Shown piece by piece: positions 38,231 to 47,301 of a DNA stretch of 64,000 nt (positions within the stretch are counted from its first letter, which is position 1; each line of letters opens with the position of its first letter). Under the pieces are notes generated by a model. That model saw nothing but the letters and a program-made list of their open reading frames with translations, did not search any database and was not told the origin of the DNA. Position numbers and translations under genes: made by a program. This DNA comes from Mucilaginibacter glaciei (lineage in GTDB: Bacteria > Bacteroidota > Bacteroidia > Sphingobacteriales > Sphingobacteriaceae): positions 186,001-250,000 of the forward strand of contig NZ_JACWMX010000002.1 of the NCBI RefSeq assembly GCF_014773245.1. Direction: 5' to 3'.

Positions 38231-38990
38231 TTACAAAAATGTCAGAATTGGCTATGCGCATATTCAAAAATTGAGCGTACACCTGCCGCTGGTCGTCCTC
38301 GGTTTCAAAAGAGCGGTCGGTTAACCATTCATCGGGGATAATGGCAACTATCGCGTTGATCACATCGGGCGTCAGTATCGCTTTAAAATCTTTATCTACC
38401 GCTTCCATATCAGCAGCTTTTTTGAGCAGCACGTGGTCTTTGATCTGTACGAATGGGCGTTTGGCCTGCTCCTCCCAGTTTTCCATACTGTGATGAAAAT
38501 ACAGGGCAGCGCCGTGATCTATCAGCCATAACTCTTTGTGCCACATCAACATGTTGGTGTTGCGCACAGTACGGTCAACATTGGTGAGCAGGGCATCCAG
38601 CCACACTATTTGTGATGACAGCCGGCTATCCACCAAGGTAACCGTCGGGTCGAAAGTGATAGCACCCTGCAGGTAGTGCAGTGCCAGGTTCAAGCCCACG
38701 CTAAATTTGAGCAGATCCTGGATCTCTTCATCCGGCTCAGTACGGCCAAAGGCCTCATCCAGGTTCACAAACACCAGCTCCGGCATCCGAAAGCCTAATA
38801 AACGGGCTATCTCGCCGCCAATCAGTTCGGCTATCAAAGCTTTTGGCCCCTGCCCTGCCCCGCGAAACTTTAAAACATACAGGAAACCGTCGTCGGCCTC
38901 GGCAATGGCGGGCAGCGAGCCGCCCTCGCGTAAAGGGGTAACGTAGCAGGTAACGTTAACGGTGCGTAATTCGGGTTTAAAAGCGCTCAT
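38196..38990 (-). CDS. HipA-like kinase-fold protein
   Basis: A 264-residue protein with a compact HipA-type kinase core: a lysine strand V-L-K41-F-R-G, a helix with I-A-E55-L-I-G-G-E-I-A, the catalytic-loop-like L-L-T-N-V-D139-R-T-V-R-N144, and a metal-binding L-I-D158-H-G. The N-terminal domain of full HipA toxins (about 440 residues) is missing, and no HipB-like antitoxin is next to it. It overlaps the DUF3037 gene by 35 nt. A serine/threonine or small-molecule kinase is likely; the target is unknown. Confidence 0.75.
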   Translation of the reverse strand: MSAFKPELRTVNVTCYVTPLREGGSLPAIAEADDGFLYVLKFRGAGQGPKALIAELIGGEIARLLGFRMPELVFVNLDEAFGRTEPDEEIQDLLKFSVGLNLALHYLQGAITFDPTVTLVDSRLSSQIVWLDALLTNVDRTVRNTNMLMWHKELWLIDHGAALYFHHSMENWEEQAKRPFVQIKDHVLLKKAADMEAVDKDFKAILTPDVINAIVAIIPDEWLTDRSFETEDDQRQVYAQFLNMRIANSDIFVNEAQHARSSLI

Positions 38991-39078
38991 AAATTCGGTA
39001 GCGCTAATATAGGGTTTAAAGGAATAAGTGGGAGGGGTAGTATTACAGGATAAATTTTGTAATTTAAGGCGTTATATT

Positions 39079-39276
39079 ATGAACCTAATTCTAGCACTTA
39101 TCTTTTTTAAAATTGGATCAAAACGCGTGATCGGGGGCTTTGACAGCTTTTTTTGGTGCCTGATATTTTTCCCGTTGGGTATTTACTTCGTTTTAAAATC
39201 GAGGCGATTAGACGATGTGTTAGCTGCTGAAAAACTGGCGAAGGAGTTTGAAAATTCTAAAAGGTTAAAACTTTAG
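39079..39276 (+). CDS. small membrane protein (65 residues)
   Basis: Starts M-N-L-I-L-A-L-I-F-F-K-I-G. It has two hydrophobic stretches (2-11 and about 25-40) and a charged helical tail ending K-R-L-K-L. I took the ATG at 39079; the frame extends to 39028 but those residues are not hydrophobic. No family recognised. It lies between the divergent HipA-like gene and the AsmA gene. Confidence 0.5.
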   Translation: MNLILALIFFKIGSKRVIGGFDSFFWCLIFFPLGIYFVLKSRRLDDVLAAEKLAKEFENSKRLKL

Positions 39277-39386
39277 AGAAATCCGCTCCGTTTCCCCGCT
39301 CCCGTGTTTCCTCCCACACATTTATTCCGTATATTACAAGTAAAACAAAATCACGCGTTTAGCTATTATCCACTAAATTCATTCAA

Positions 39387-41810
39387 ATGCCTAATTGGTT
39401 AAAAATATCGCTTAAGGTTTTAGCGGGCTTAGTGTTACTGGTAGTGCTGGTAGTGGTAGGCTTGTCCTTATATGTCACCTTCAACAAAGCCAAAGTGCTT
39501 AAAATGGTTAACGACCAGCTTTCAAAAAGTGTAGATGGCACGCTGGTTATAGGCGATATGCACCCCACCTTTTTCAAAGGTTTCCCCGATGTATCACTCT
39601 CATTAACAGATGTTTTAATACGCGATAAGCAGTTTGCACGCCATAAGCATACCCTGCTAAATGCTAAAGAACTGAACGTATCTGTCAATACCGCGGCACT
39701 GTTTAGGGGTACTATTGATGTTAATCATATCGAGATTAAGAACGCGGCGGTTGATCTTTACACCGATACCAGCGGCTATAGTAATACCTCGGTATTCAAA
39801 AAAGATAATAAAAAGGTAAAGAATAACCCATCAGAAAGCAACTCATCTACCCAGCTCAAAAAATTCACGTTAGAGAATGTTGATTTTACGTTGAACGATC
39901 AAAAAGCGCATAAGCTTTTCAGCTTTGGCGTGAACGATCTGCGGGGCCACATGAGCTACCCGGATAGTGGCTGGCGGTCTGATTTCCACTTGGATGTGAT
40001 GGCCAAAAGCATGGCCTTTAATAGCCTGCGCGGCAGCTTTATCAAGAACAAACGCTTAGTTGGCGATTTTAAAGCCGGCTTTAATGAAAGCACCGGCAAG
40101 ATCAACGTACAAGCTACCCCGCTAAATATTGGCGATGACCCATTTGATATCAATGCCATTTTTGAAACTGCTAAAAGCCCTACCAATTTTTCTATCCATG
40201 TGGCTGCCGACAAACTTCTTTGGCGCAATGCGGGTAATCTACTGGCGCCCAATATCAACCTGGCACTTAAACGCTTTAACCTGTCTAAACCAATTGCCGT
40301 AACTGCAAATATCTCCGGCAGTTTTGGCGGCGGCAGCGATCCGCTTTTATATGTTACTGCGAAAACTCAAGGCAACACCTTAAGTATTCCCGGCAGTACT
40401 ATTGAGAATTGCAATTTCGAAGGGATCTTTACTAATAGCTATGTTAAAAGCAAACCCCTGGGCGATGAGAACTCCGTCATCAAACTGATAGGCCTAAGCG
40501 GTACGTACAACCATTTGCCGTTTAAAATAGATACCGGTAGTATCATTAACCTGGTTAAACCTATTGCTACGGGTAACTTCCGGTCTAACTTTCCGGCAGC
40601 CGACTTGAATTACCTACTGCAGGATAACGTTGCCAAATTCACCAATGGCGAGGCCGATATTAACCTGCGCTACCGGGCGGATATTGTAGATTATAAAATA
40701 AACAAACCACTTGTACAGGGTGCCATCAACTTCAGGGATGCGGATATCAACTACTTCCCGCGCAAGCTGCTGCTGAAAAAAACATCCTTTGCCATTAATT
40801 TTGTGAAAAATGATTTGATATTGAGCAACATCCGCCTGCAAAGCGGCCGCAGCGTAGTATTAATGAATGGCAGGGTAAATAACTTTTTGAACCTGTATTA
40901 TGATGCACCCGAAAAGATCTTGCTTAGCTGGCAAATCAAAAGCCCGCAATTGTACCTCGCAGAGTTTATAGGCTTTTTAAGCGCACGCAATACTACGCCT
41001 ACAAAAACCGGTACAACCAACAGCGGTAACATTATCGATCAGCTGAGTAACGTACTGCAACGCGGTAAGGCAGAAATGCACATGGAGGTTGACAACCTGC
41101 ATTACAAAAAATTCCTGGCTACCGATACCCGCGCCGATTTACTAACTACCGATGACGGAATCATCCTAAAAGATATCAGCTTGAAAACTACCGGCGGTTC
41201 GGTAAGGATGAACGGGAAGTTAACGCAGGGTAAAAGCCTCAATAACTTTGCAGTGAACTCGGTGATCAGTTCCGTAAACGTGCGCGATTTCTTTTATGCG
41301 TTTGACAACTTCGGACTGACAGATTTTACTGCCGAAAATTTGAAAGGGTATCTATCTGCTAAAGCTAACATTACGGGCGGCATTACCGATGCGGGAAGCC
41401 TGGCGCCGCAATCTATCAATGGCCGCTTGGATTTGAATTTAAAAAACGCGGCATTGTTGAATTTTAAACCGATAACCGGCGTAGGTAAATTCGCATTTCC
41501 CTTCCGCGATCTGAAGAACATAGCCATCCCAAGTCTTGACGCCCATTTCGATGTAAGGGGTGATAAGATCATCATCAACCCGTTGGAGTTTAGTTCGAGC
41601 GTTATCAATATGGATGTGGCCGGTGTATACGGGCTTACAAAGGGTACCGATATAGCCCTGGATATCCCCTTGCGCGACCCAAGTAAAGACAAGGAGATTA
41701 CCGATGATGCGGAGTTAAAGAAACGCCGGTTCAAAGGAATCGTAGTGCATATCCGCGCGCATGAAGAAGGTGGCAAAATGAAGATCGGCTGGAATAGCAA
41801 TCATAAATAA
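39387..41810 (+). CDS. AsmA family envelope protein
   Basis: An 807-residue protein with one N-terminal membrane anchor (about 8-30) and a long periplasmic part. It opens N-K-A-K-V-L-K-M-V-N-D-Q-L-S, the AsmA start, and has an AsmA C-terminal-like domain (about 560-790). AsmA-like proteins form long lipid-transfer bridges between inner and outer membranes in other bacteria. Length and architecture fit; the specific lipid is unknown. It ends at a strong bidirectional terminator. Confidence 0.88.
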   Translation: MPNWLKISLKVLAGLVLLVVLVVVGLSLYVTFNKAKVLKMVNDQLSKSVDGTLVIGDMHPTFFKGFPDVSLSLTDVLIRDKQFARHKHTLLNAKELNVSVNTAALFRGTIDVNHIEIKNAAVDLYTDTSGYSNTSVFKKDNKKVKNNPSESNSSTQLKKFTLENVDFTLNDQKAHKLFSFGVNDLRGHMSYPDSGWRSDFHLDVMAKSMAFNSLRGSFIKNKRLVGDFKAGFNESTGKINVQATPLNIGDDPFDINAIFETAKSPTNFSIHVAADKLLWRNAGNLLAPNINLALKRFNLSKPIAVTANISGSFGGGSDPLLYVTAKTQGNTLSIPGSTIENCNFEGIFTNSYVKSKPLGDENSVIKLIGLSGTYNHLPFKIDTGSIINLVKPIATGNFRSNFPAADLNYLLQDNVAKFTNGEADINLRYRADIVDYKINKPLVQGAINFRDADINYFPRKLLLKKTSFAINFVKNDLILSNIRLQSGRSVVLMNGRVNNFLNLYYDAPEKILLSWQIKSPQLYLAEFIGFLSARNTTPTKTGTTNSGNIIDQLSNVLQRGKAEMHMEVDNLHYKKFLATDTRADLLTTDDGIILKDISLKTTGGSVRMNGKLTQGKSLNNFAVNSVISSVNVRDFFYAFDNFGLTDFTAENLKGYLSAKANITGGITDAGSLAPQSINGRLDLNLKNAALLNFKPITGVGKFAFPFRDLKNIAIPSLDAHFDVRGDKIIINPLEFSSSVINMDVAGVYGLTKGTDIALDIPLRDPSKDKEITDDAELKKRRFKGIVVHIRAHEEGGKMKIGWNSNHK

Positions 41811-41829
41811 GTTAAAACCTCTTTTACGT

Positions 41830-41878
41830 AAAAAACGCTGAACATCTTCTGTTTTATCGGAGATATTCAGCGTTTTTT
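41830..41878. terminator. bidirectional terminator after the AsmA gene
   Basis: AAAAAACGCTGAA/TTCAGCGTTTTTT outer stem (13 bp), with an inner loop that can pair further. T-runs on both strands serve the AsmA gene and the convergent lipoprotein gene. Confidence 0.9.
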
Positions 41879-41913
41879 GTTGAAATTCAGAACTATTTAA
41901 TGCCGAATTTGGA

Positions 41914-42372
41914 TTAAAGTATTTTCTTACAAACAGCAACCAGCTGCCCGTTATCATATAAAAGCAAGTTGCCTTTTTGATCAACCTTGTAGCTTTCACC
42001 AGGGCGTTCAACACTCACAAAGTGGTCGCCCTCCCTTTTTATCTCCGTTGCCGATGGTGTAATGGGTGGCGTATCATTCAGTGTTAGATTAGTGCCCGTA
42101 AATGTAATGGCCTGGATGTAGAACTTTTTACCTTTACTGATCACCTCATAGGCGATCTGCTTGCCATCGTCAGATTTAATGGCTTCGTCATGCCAGGCAC
42201 CCACCAATTTACCGCTATCCGCGGGTGCTGCTGTAATTGCCTGCTTTGCTGTGGTATCAGTTTTGGCAGAATCGGCGGCAGATTTTGGCCTGGTAGCCGA
42301 GTTGCAGGCCGCTACCAATACTGCTGATGCAGCGACAAATAACAATGCCTTGTTTTTTAAGAAATGTTTCAT
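41914..42372 (-). CDS. hypothetical lipoprotein
   Basis: A 152-residue lipoprotein with lipobox V-L-V-A-A-C (Cys at about 23). An Ala/Thr/Ser-rich linker is followed by a small beta-rich domain starting L-V-G-A-W-H-D-E. The G-A-W opening recalls the lipocalin-like lipoprotein at 37336-37806, but the two are clearly different sequences. Function unknown. Confidence 0.65.
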   Translation of the reverse strand: MKHFLKNKALLFVAASAVLVAACNSATRPKSAADSAKTDTTAKQAITAAPADSGKLVGAWHDEAIKSDDGKQIAYEVISKGKKFYIQAITFTGTNLTLNDTPPITPSATEIKREGDHFVSVERPGESYKVDQKGNLLLYDNGQLVAVCKKIL

Positions 42373-42418
42373 AAACGGGTAGATTATGCGGCGAAGATAG
42401 CAAAATCAACAATTTTGT

Positions 42419-43588
42419 TTAACCCGCTACTGTCAGCTTTTGAGAAAGCTTGCTGTTAGCGGCAAAATCTTGCGGGAGGGTAAACCAAAAAGTACTGCCC
42501 ACCCCTAATTCGGTATTAACACCAATTTGCCCTTCATGCCTCTTGACTATCTCTGACGAGATATACAAACCCAGCCCGAGCCCTGAGTGATGGGTACCTG
42601 CATGACTTGCGCGGTAGTAACGTTCAAATAAGTGAGGAATGCGTTCTGCGGCTATGCCGGGGCCATCGTCAGATACGGAGACCTTAGCGCCCCCACGTTC
42701 CCGCTCAATCAACACCCTGATCACCATCGACTTGGGCGAGTACCTCATGGCATTATTAACCAGGTTTACGATCACCTGCCCTAACCTGCCTTCGTCCGCA
42801 TGAATTTCCAGGTCGGTATCATCCTGTATAATTACTTCATATTTACCCCCGTCGGCAATATAATCACAGTGGCTGTTTACCATATCGGCAATCTTGAAAA
42901 GAGATTTGCTCAGCTGCAGTTGCCCCTCGTTCACCCTTGTAAAAGTAAGCAGGTCGTTAACGACCACCGATATCTTTTCCATACTCTTAACAGACTGGTC
43001 TATTAACAAAGGCAGCATCCGGGAGGCAAGGTCGTTTTTTAGTTTTGCCAGTAATTGCAGCGATGCCTTCAAGGTAGTCAAAGGTGTTTTAAGTTCGTGA
43101 CTGGCTACGCTGATGAACTCATCCTTAAGGTTTTGCAGCTTTCGTGATTGGTCAAGCTGTGTCTTTAGCGTAAGTACCTGCTGTTTACGTGCCGTAATAT
43201 CATTTTGGATGCCCACATAATTGGTAACGATGCCGTGTATATTTCTGATGGGCGATAAGTAAAGTTCGTTCCAAAACCACGATCCATCCTTGCGGTAGTT
43301 TTTTAATTCTACCAGACAGTCGCTCCCGTTGGCAATGGTTTCCTGTATAATTATCCGGGCATCCTGCGTGGTGTTCTTTCCCTGTAAAAAACGGCAGTTC
43401 CTGCCCATTACATCGGCACTGGTGTAACCGGTAAGCGCTTCAAAGGCCCTGTTACAATAAATGATGGGTGCGCCGGGTGTCAATTCGTCGGTTATCAAAA
43501 TACTGTTGGCGGCTGCATTTAGCGCGGCCATCAGCAAATTGGGCTGGAGGCTTAAAACATCAAATGTTAATTTTTCCTGAACATCCAT
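42419..43588 (-). CDS. LOV-domain (blue-light) sensor histidine kinase
   Basis: A 389-residue soluble kinase. Residues about 15-135 form a PAS domain of the LOV type: G-R-N-C65-R-F-L-Q with the photoactive cysteine, N97 in L-K-N-Y-R-K-D-G, N107 in F-W-N, and Q128 in V-G-I-Q-N-D. These are the flavin-contacting residues of photoreceptors. HisKA follows with S-H164-E-L-K-T-P-L, then HATPase_c with N-L-V-N-N-A-M-R-Y, D-D-G-P-G-I and G-L-G-L-G-L-Y. No receiver domain or response regulator is adjacent, so its output is elsewhere. It is probably a cytoplasmic blue-light sensor. Confidence 0.88.
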   Translation of the reverse strand: MDVQEKLTFDVLSLQPNLLMAALNAAANSILITDELTPGAPIIYCNRAFEALTGYTSADVMGRNCRFLQGKNTTQDARIIIQETIANGSDCLVELKNYRKDGSWFWNELYLSPIRNIHGIVTNYVGIQNDITARKQQVLTLKTQLDQSRKLQNLKDEFISVASHELKTPLTTLKASLQLLAKLKNDLASRMLPLLIDQSVKSMEKISVVVNDLLTFTRVNEGQLQLSKSLFKIADMVNSHCDYIADGGKYEVIIQDDTDLEIHADEGRLGQVIVNLVNNAMRYSPKSMVIRVLIERERGGAKVSVSDDGPGIAAERIPHLFERYYRASHAGTHHSGLGLGLYISSEIVKRHEGQIGVNTELGVGSTFWFTLPQDFAANSKLSQKLTVAG

Positions 43589-43723
43589 ACCATTCCGATT
43601 TATTATAAAAGAACTTATCCGAATGTACGGATGATTAATCCATAATACTATTGATTAAGATATTTAATAATTGGTTAAGCGGGATTGGCAATAAATAAAT
43701 GAATAAACACAAGGTTAGCCGCT

Positions 43724-44110
43724 TTACCGGCCCTTGGTTTTTCTCAACCTTTTCATATAACCCCAATTGATGCTTATTACCACCATCAATATCACCAGGC
43801 CAAAAAACTCGCGAGATTCTTCTATCCAGGGCTTTTCTGCCTTCATGGTTTGTACCATACTTTCGGCGTGATGGTCGCGGGCCCAATCTATCACTCCGGT
43901 TTTATCAAACAGAAGGTAGATGGCATACGCACCGTATATCAGCAGCCCTAAAAAATAAGCTTTGGGGTAAAACTGTTTTTGCGACGCCTGGTAACACAAG
44001 AATGCACTGTAAAGATAAATGGGCATCCATACGTATGGATCAGGGTCGTTGTATTGCAACGCCGCGAAGAACACAAACAGCGCGCAGAAGATCAGGTTAA
44101 ATACTTTCAT
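43724..44110 (-). CDS. TMEM220-like membrane protein
   Basis: A 128-residue protein with about four membrane segments and the motif Q-Y-N-D-P-D-P-Y-V-W-M-P-I-Y, characteristic of the transmembrane family 220 (TMEM220/pfam15071-like). The C-terminus is basic (K-R-L-R-K-T-K-G-R). It lies upstream of the LOV kinase gene on the same strand, 135 nt away; a functional link is not evident. Function unknown in bacteria. Confidence 0.75.
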   Translation of the reverse strand: MKVFNLIFCALFVFFAALQYNDPDPYVWMPIYLYSAFLCYQASQKQFYPKAYFLGLLIYGAYAIYLLFDKTGVIDWARDHHAESMVQTMKAEKPWIEESREFFGLVILMVVISINWGYMKRLRKTKGR

Positions 44111-44390
44111 AACAAGGCGGTTAGTTATAGCTAATATACTACGTTTTGCAATATTAACGGTAGTGCTTAAACCGGTAAAGATTTAAAACCAAACACCTTA
44201 TAGCTAACGTATATCAGCTAACCAATTATTACTATCAATTCAAAATGAAAGCAAACCTTTTCATTTTGAAGCGGTTAAATAAACAACAATATTACCAAAC
44301 CAAGCTTAAACATTCTTTATAGCCTAATAAAGGCAATTTGGCATTTATGGCATCGTTTTGGCTACACTGTAAATTATTAATAACACAATT

Positions 44391-44609
44391 ATGCCTTTTA
44401 ATGCACAAACCATCCACGAGATAGACACACTTTTCGAAATTACAGCCATAGGTTTCCTGTTAGCCACATTGATATTCCCTTTGTTAAAGGGTAAAGCCAA
44501 ACGTATACAAGAGTTAAAAATCGATACCGATACCAGCGAATCTGAATATGCAATAAATGAACACGGCTTTTTAGAACGCATCAAATCGCACGATCCGCAG
44601 CACGATTAA
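44391..44609 (+). CDS. small hypothetical membrane-anchored protein (72 residues)
   Basis: Starts M-P-F-N-A-Q-T-I-H-E-I-D and has one hydrophobic segment (about 17-34), then a charged cytoplasmic-type tail with D-T-D-T-S-E-S-E-Y. A clean terminator follows 24 nt after the stop, supporting a real gene. The 280 nt upstream contain no other ORF or clear repeat. Family not recognised. Confidence 0.55.
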   Translation: MPFNAQTIHEIDTLFEITAIGFLLATLIFPLLKGKAKRIQELKIDTDTSESEYAINEHGFLERIKSHDPQHD

Positions 44610-44633
44610 AAGTTATTCATCTCCCAAAACTAC

Positions 44634-44661
44634 AAAAGCCATCCTTTACAGATGGCTTTTT
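44634..44661 (+). terminator. terminator of the 72-residue gene
   Basis: AAAAGCCATC-CTTTACA-GATGGCTTTTT: a stem of about 10 bp with a T-run on the plus strand. Confidence 0.85.
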
Positions 44662-44696
44662 GCGTTGATAAGGTTTAGGTAGCGCAGGGCCTTACC

Positions 44697-44725
44697 AAAA
44701 CAGGGCACCCTATTAGAGTGCCCTG
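44697..44725 (-). terminator. probable terminator downstream of the aldo/keto reductase
   Basis: CAGGGCAC/GTGCCCTG stem with TTTT following on the minus strand. It is about 220 nt past the reductase stop, so it would give a long 3' leader-out that contains the inverted-repeat array at 44860-44912. Confidence 0.5.
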
Positions 44726-44859
44726 CTTCAGAAAAAATTCAACTATTAAAAAATCTCGTAAGTCGGCCCCCTTTGTCCGGTTCGAGACCCCCCTTTCCCC
44801 GGGCAAACTGACTTCAAAATTCATAACGGCTTTCGCTTTGTAAATATAAACGCTTACAG

Positions 44860-44912
44860 GCGTAGCTCCTATACGTAGAACTACGCGTTTCGCCGAATGC
44901 GTATTTCTACGC
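44860..44912. promoter_or_regulatory. cluster of three CGTA...TACG inverted repeats
   Basis: GCGTAGCTCCTATACGT (44860-44876), ACGTAGAACTACGC (44873-44886) and GCGTATTTCTACGC (44899-44912) are three similar dyads in 53 nt. They look like tandem operator sites or a decayed regulatory region. They lie in a convergent spacer (44610-44943), which is unusual for operators. No gene is recognisable there. Confidence 0.45.
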
Positions 44913-44943
44913 ACAATATCACAGAATTGTCAGCTACTGGCAC

Positions 44944-45930
44944 TTAATTCCTGTCTACAAACTTCCAGTTACCTTCGTTATAGCGCTCGCCGGTGTCGGG
45001 GTATTTCTTTAACAGCATTTCTATATCTGATAAATTCGCGGCAGAAAGGTCTACATCCACACTCCCGGCATTCTCCTGTAAGTACTTGCGTTTTTTAGTC
45101 CCCGGTATCGGGATCACGTTATCGCCCTGGGCCAATACCCAGCCTATGGCTAATTGGGCAGGCGAGCAACCTATCCCCTCAGCGATATCGGCAAAGCCCT
45201 GTGCCAGCGACTGGTTGTTTTCGGCATGCCCTTCCTGGTAGCGCGGCAAGGTTTTCCGGAAATCGCCGTCCTTCAGGTCGGCAACATTTAGCGTGTTGGT
45301 TACCAAGCCACGTGCTAACGGGCTAAAGGGTATAAAAGAAATGCCCAGCTCTTTACAAAGCGGCAGTATTTCATCCTCCACATCGCGTGTTAACAACGAA
45401 TATTCGCTTTGCAGTGCAGCTATGGGGTGCACCGCATTTGCCCTGCGGATGCTATTGGGCGATGCTTCTGAAAGGCCCAGGTATTTTACCTTTCCCTCCT
45501 TCACCAGGTCGGCCATGGCGCCAACCATATCTTCTACGGGTACGTTGGGGTCTATTCGGTGAGCGTAATACAAGTCTATCACATCCGTTTGCAGGCGTTT
45601 CAGGCTTTCTTCTACCGCTGTTTTCAGGTACGCCGGCGATCCGTCGAACGTGCTCAATTTACCATCGGCAGCAGCCCTGAAACCAAATTTAGTAGCGATA
45701 AAAACTTTATCCCTGTTGGGTTTCAACACTCCGGCTATCAATTTTTCGTTTTGGCCGTTGCCGTAAACATCGGCAGTATCCCAAAAGTTGATGCCCAGTT
45801 CAATGGCCTTATTTAATGTGGCTGTAGATTCTACGTCGTCAGGTTCGCCGTAGGCATGGCTCATGCCCATGCAGCCTAACCCAACTGCAGATAACTTTAC
45901 ATCTGTTTTACCTAAATTTCTGTATTTCAT
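44944..45930 (-). CDS. aldo/keto reductase
   Basis: A 328-residue TIM-barrel oxidoreductase of the AKR13/YajO-like group. The catalytic tetrad is complete: D51, Y56 (D-T-A-D-V-Y-G), K81 (A-T-K-F-G) and H124 (Y-Y-A-H-R). The NADPH-binding C-terminal segment has [11 protein letters not shown]. Its substrate is unknown; such enzymes reduce aldehydes or ketones in stress responses. It is transcribed alone. Confidence 0.92.
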   Translation of the reverse strand: MKYRNLGKTDVKLSAVGLGCMGMSHAYGEPDDVESTATLNKAIELGINFWDTADVYGNGQNEKLIAGVLKPNRDKVFIATKFGFRAAADGKLSTFDGSPAYLKTAVEESLKRLQTDVIDLYYAHRIDPNVPVEDMVGAMADLVKEGKVKYLGLSEASPNSIRRANAVHPIAALQSEYSLLTRDVEDEILPLCKELGISFIPFSPLARGLVTNTLNVADLKDGDFRKTLPRYQEGHAENNQSLAQGFADIAEGIGCSPAQLAIGWVLAQGDNVIPIPGTKKRKYLQENAGSVDVDLSAANLSDIEMLLKKYPDTGERYNEGNWKFVDRN

Positions 45931-46144
45931 GTTTTGTGATTGTTATAATGAAGATACACTTATAACATCGGCAACAAAAAATGGTGCTTGAACAATCCAC
46001 ATTATTTCAATCGGCTGACAGAGCTTACAAGCTATCCTAATTCTCAATGCCCCACGCGTATGTAAGCGACATATTTAAGATGCTTCGCGATAATATATGC
46101 GCACGCAATGCGTATATTTACTTAAACCCCTTAATTACAAGTAT

Positions 46145-47218
46145 ATGCTAATCAGACTGTCCACCCTTGTCATCACACTTCTCACTTTTACCTGCGCCAT
46201 TTGTCTGGCCCAAAACAAGTTTAACAAGGTTGACGAATGGCTGGCAACTAACGCCCCGCAAATGGGTGGCCGAGTGGTATTAGTGGTTTACCAAAATGGT
46301 AAAACAGTGTATACCGGCAGCCAAAACAACCTGTCTGTTAAACAAAAAATGGTTAACCGCATCATTGCCAACCGCACGGGTAAGCCGGTAAGCAATGCCG
46401 GGTTTGATGCCGATACCCGCCAGCCGGTGGCCAGCTGCAGCAAATGGTTCAGCGCAGCCCTGGTCATGACCTTTGTTGACGAGGGTAAGCTCAAACTTAC
46501 CGATACCGTAGGCAAGTTTTTACCCGTACTTTCAAAAAGTGGCAAAGGGGGCATCACCATTGCGCAATGCCTGTCGCACCAAACGGGGATAAAATCGCCC
46601 GAGTTAAAGGAAAGCCTGCGGGATATGCGCGATAACAACAGTATGGACGAGGCCATTACCGATATCGCCGCCCTGCCCATAGAGGGCAAACCGGGCACCG
46701 TGTTCCGTTACAGCAATACCGGGTTACAAATTGCCGGCGCCGTTATAGAAAAAATTAGCGGCAAAACGTTTCAACAATTATTTGCTGACAGGATAACCGG
46801 CCCGCTTAACATGGCAAGCACCGACTTTAATACAGGCAAAGTAGTTTTACCCGCAGGCGGCGCGGTAAGCACCGCTAATGATTACCTGAAGTTTTTGGTG
46901 ATGATATTAAACAAGGGCACAGCAAATGGCAAACGCATTTTGAGTGAAGAAAGCATTAGGCAGATGCAGGTTAACCGCATTACTGCCGGTGTAACAGTAG
47001 CCCACTCGCCTGCCGGGGCAGCCGCTTCGGGTTACGGGTTTGGCGAGTGGGTAATGGGCAACGGCAGTGTAAGCAGCCCGGGCTTGTTTGGCAGCTACCC
47101 CGTGGTAAATAACGATAAAAAGTATGCCGCTTTCCTGATGGCGTATTATATTAAAAACGATGGCCGCGGCGAGCGATATAGACAGTTAAACAGTTTGTTT
47201 GACGAAGCCATGCAATAG
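46145..47218 (+). CDS. serine hydrolase, beta-lactamase family (second)
   Basis: 357 residues from the ATG at 46145, chosen because it opens a proper signal peptide (L-I-R-L-S-T-L-V-I-T-L-L, cleavage after L-A-Q). Nucleophile motif S97-C-S-K100 and Y189-S-N191; the C-terminal region has G-Y-G-F-G-E-W. It is of the class C/esterase group and only distantly like the protein at 30837-31883. It is likely periplasmic or secreted, with unknown substrate. It is divergent from the aldo/keto reductase. Confidence 0.85.
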   Translation: MLIRLSTLVITLLTFTCAICLAQNKFNKVDEWLATNAPQMGGRVVLVVYQNGKTVYTGSQNNLSVKQKMVNRIIANRTGKPVSNAGFDADTRQPVASCSKWFSAALVMTFVDEGKLKLTDTVGKFLPVLSKSGKGGITIAQCLSHQTGIKSPELKESLRDMRDNNSMDEAITDIAALPIEGKPGTVFRYSNTGLQIAGAVIEKISGKTFQQLFADRITGPLNMASTDFNTGKVVLPAGGAVSTANDYLKFLVMILNKGTANGKRILSEESIRQMQVNRITAGVTVAHSPAGAAASGYGFGEWVMGNGSVSSPGLFGSYPVVNNDKKYAAFLMAYYIKNDGRGERYRQLNSLFDEAMQ

Positions 47219-47220
47219 GC

Positions 47221-47256
47221 GCAAAAAAAAGCGGGTGGTTCATCAGGCCACCCGCT
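47221..47256 (-). terminator. terminator of the small Spy-like protein gene
   Basis: AGCGGGTGG/CCACCCGCT 9-bp stem with eight T following on the minus strand. It abuts the stop of the plus-strand serine hydrolase. Confidence 0.85.
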
Positions 47257-47301
47257 CTACTCAAAACTACTCACTCATCAAAAACTCAACATCAAAACTC
47301 A

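Noticed and set aside
44675..44914. A 79-codon minus-strand frame downstream of the aldo/keto reductase
   Set aside because: It is composed of the inverted-repeat array and a terminator stem, with no convincing protein features.
46093..46117. Imperfect palindrome ATATGCGC/GCGTATAT upstream of the second serine hydrolase
   Set aside because: A single short dyad with a mismatch and no second copy; too little to call an operator.
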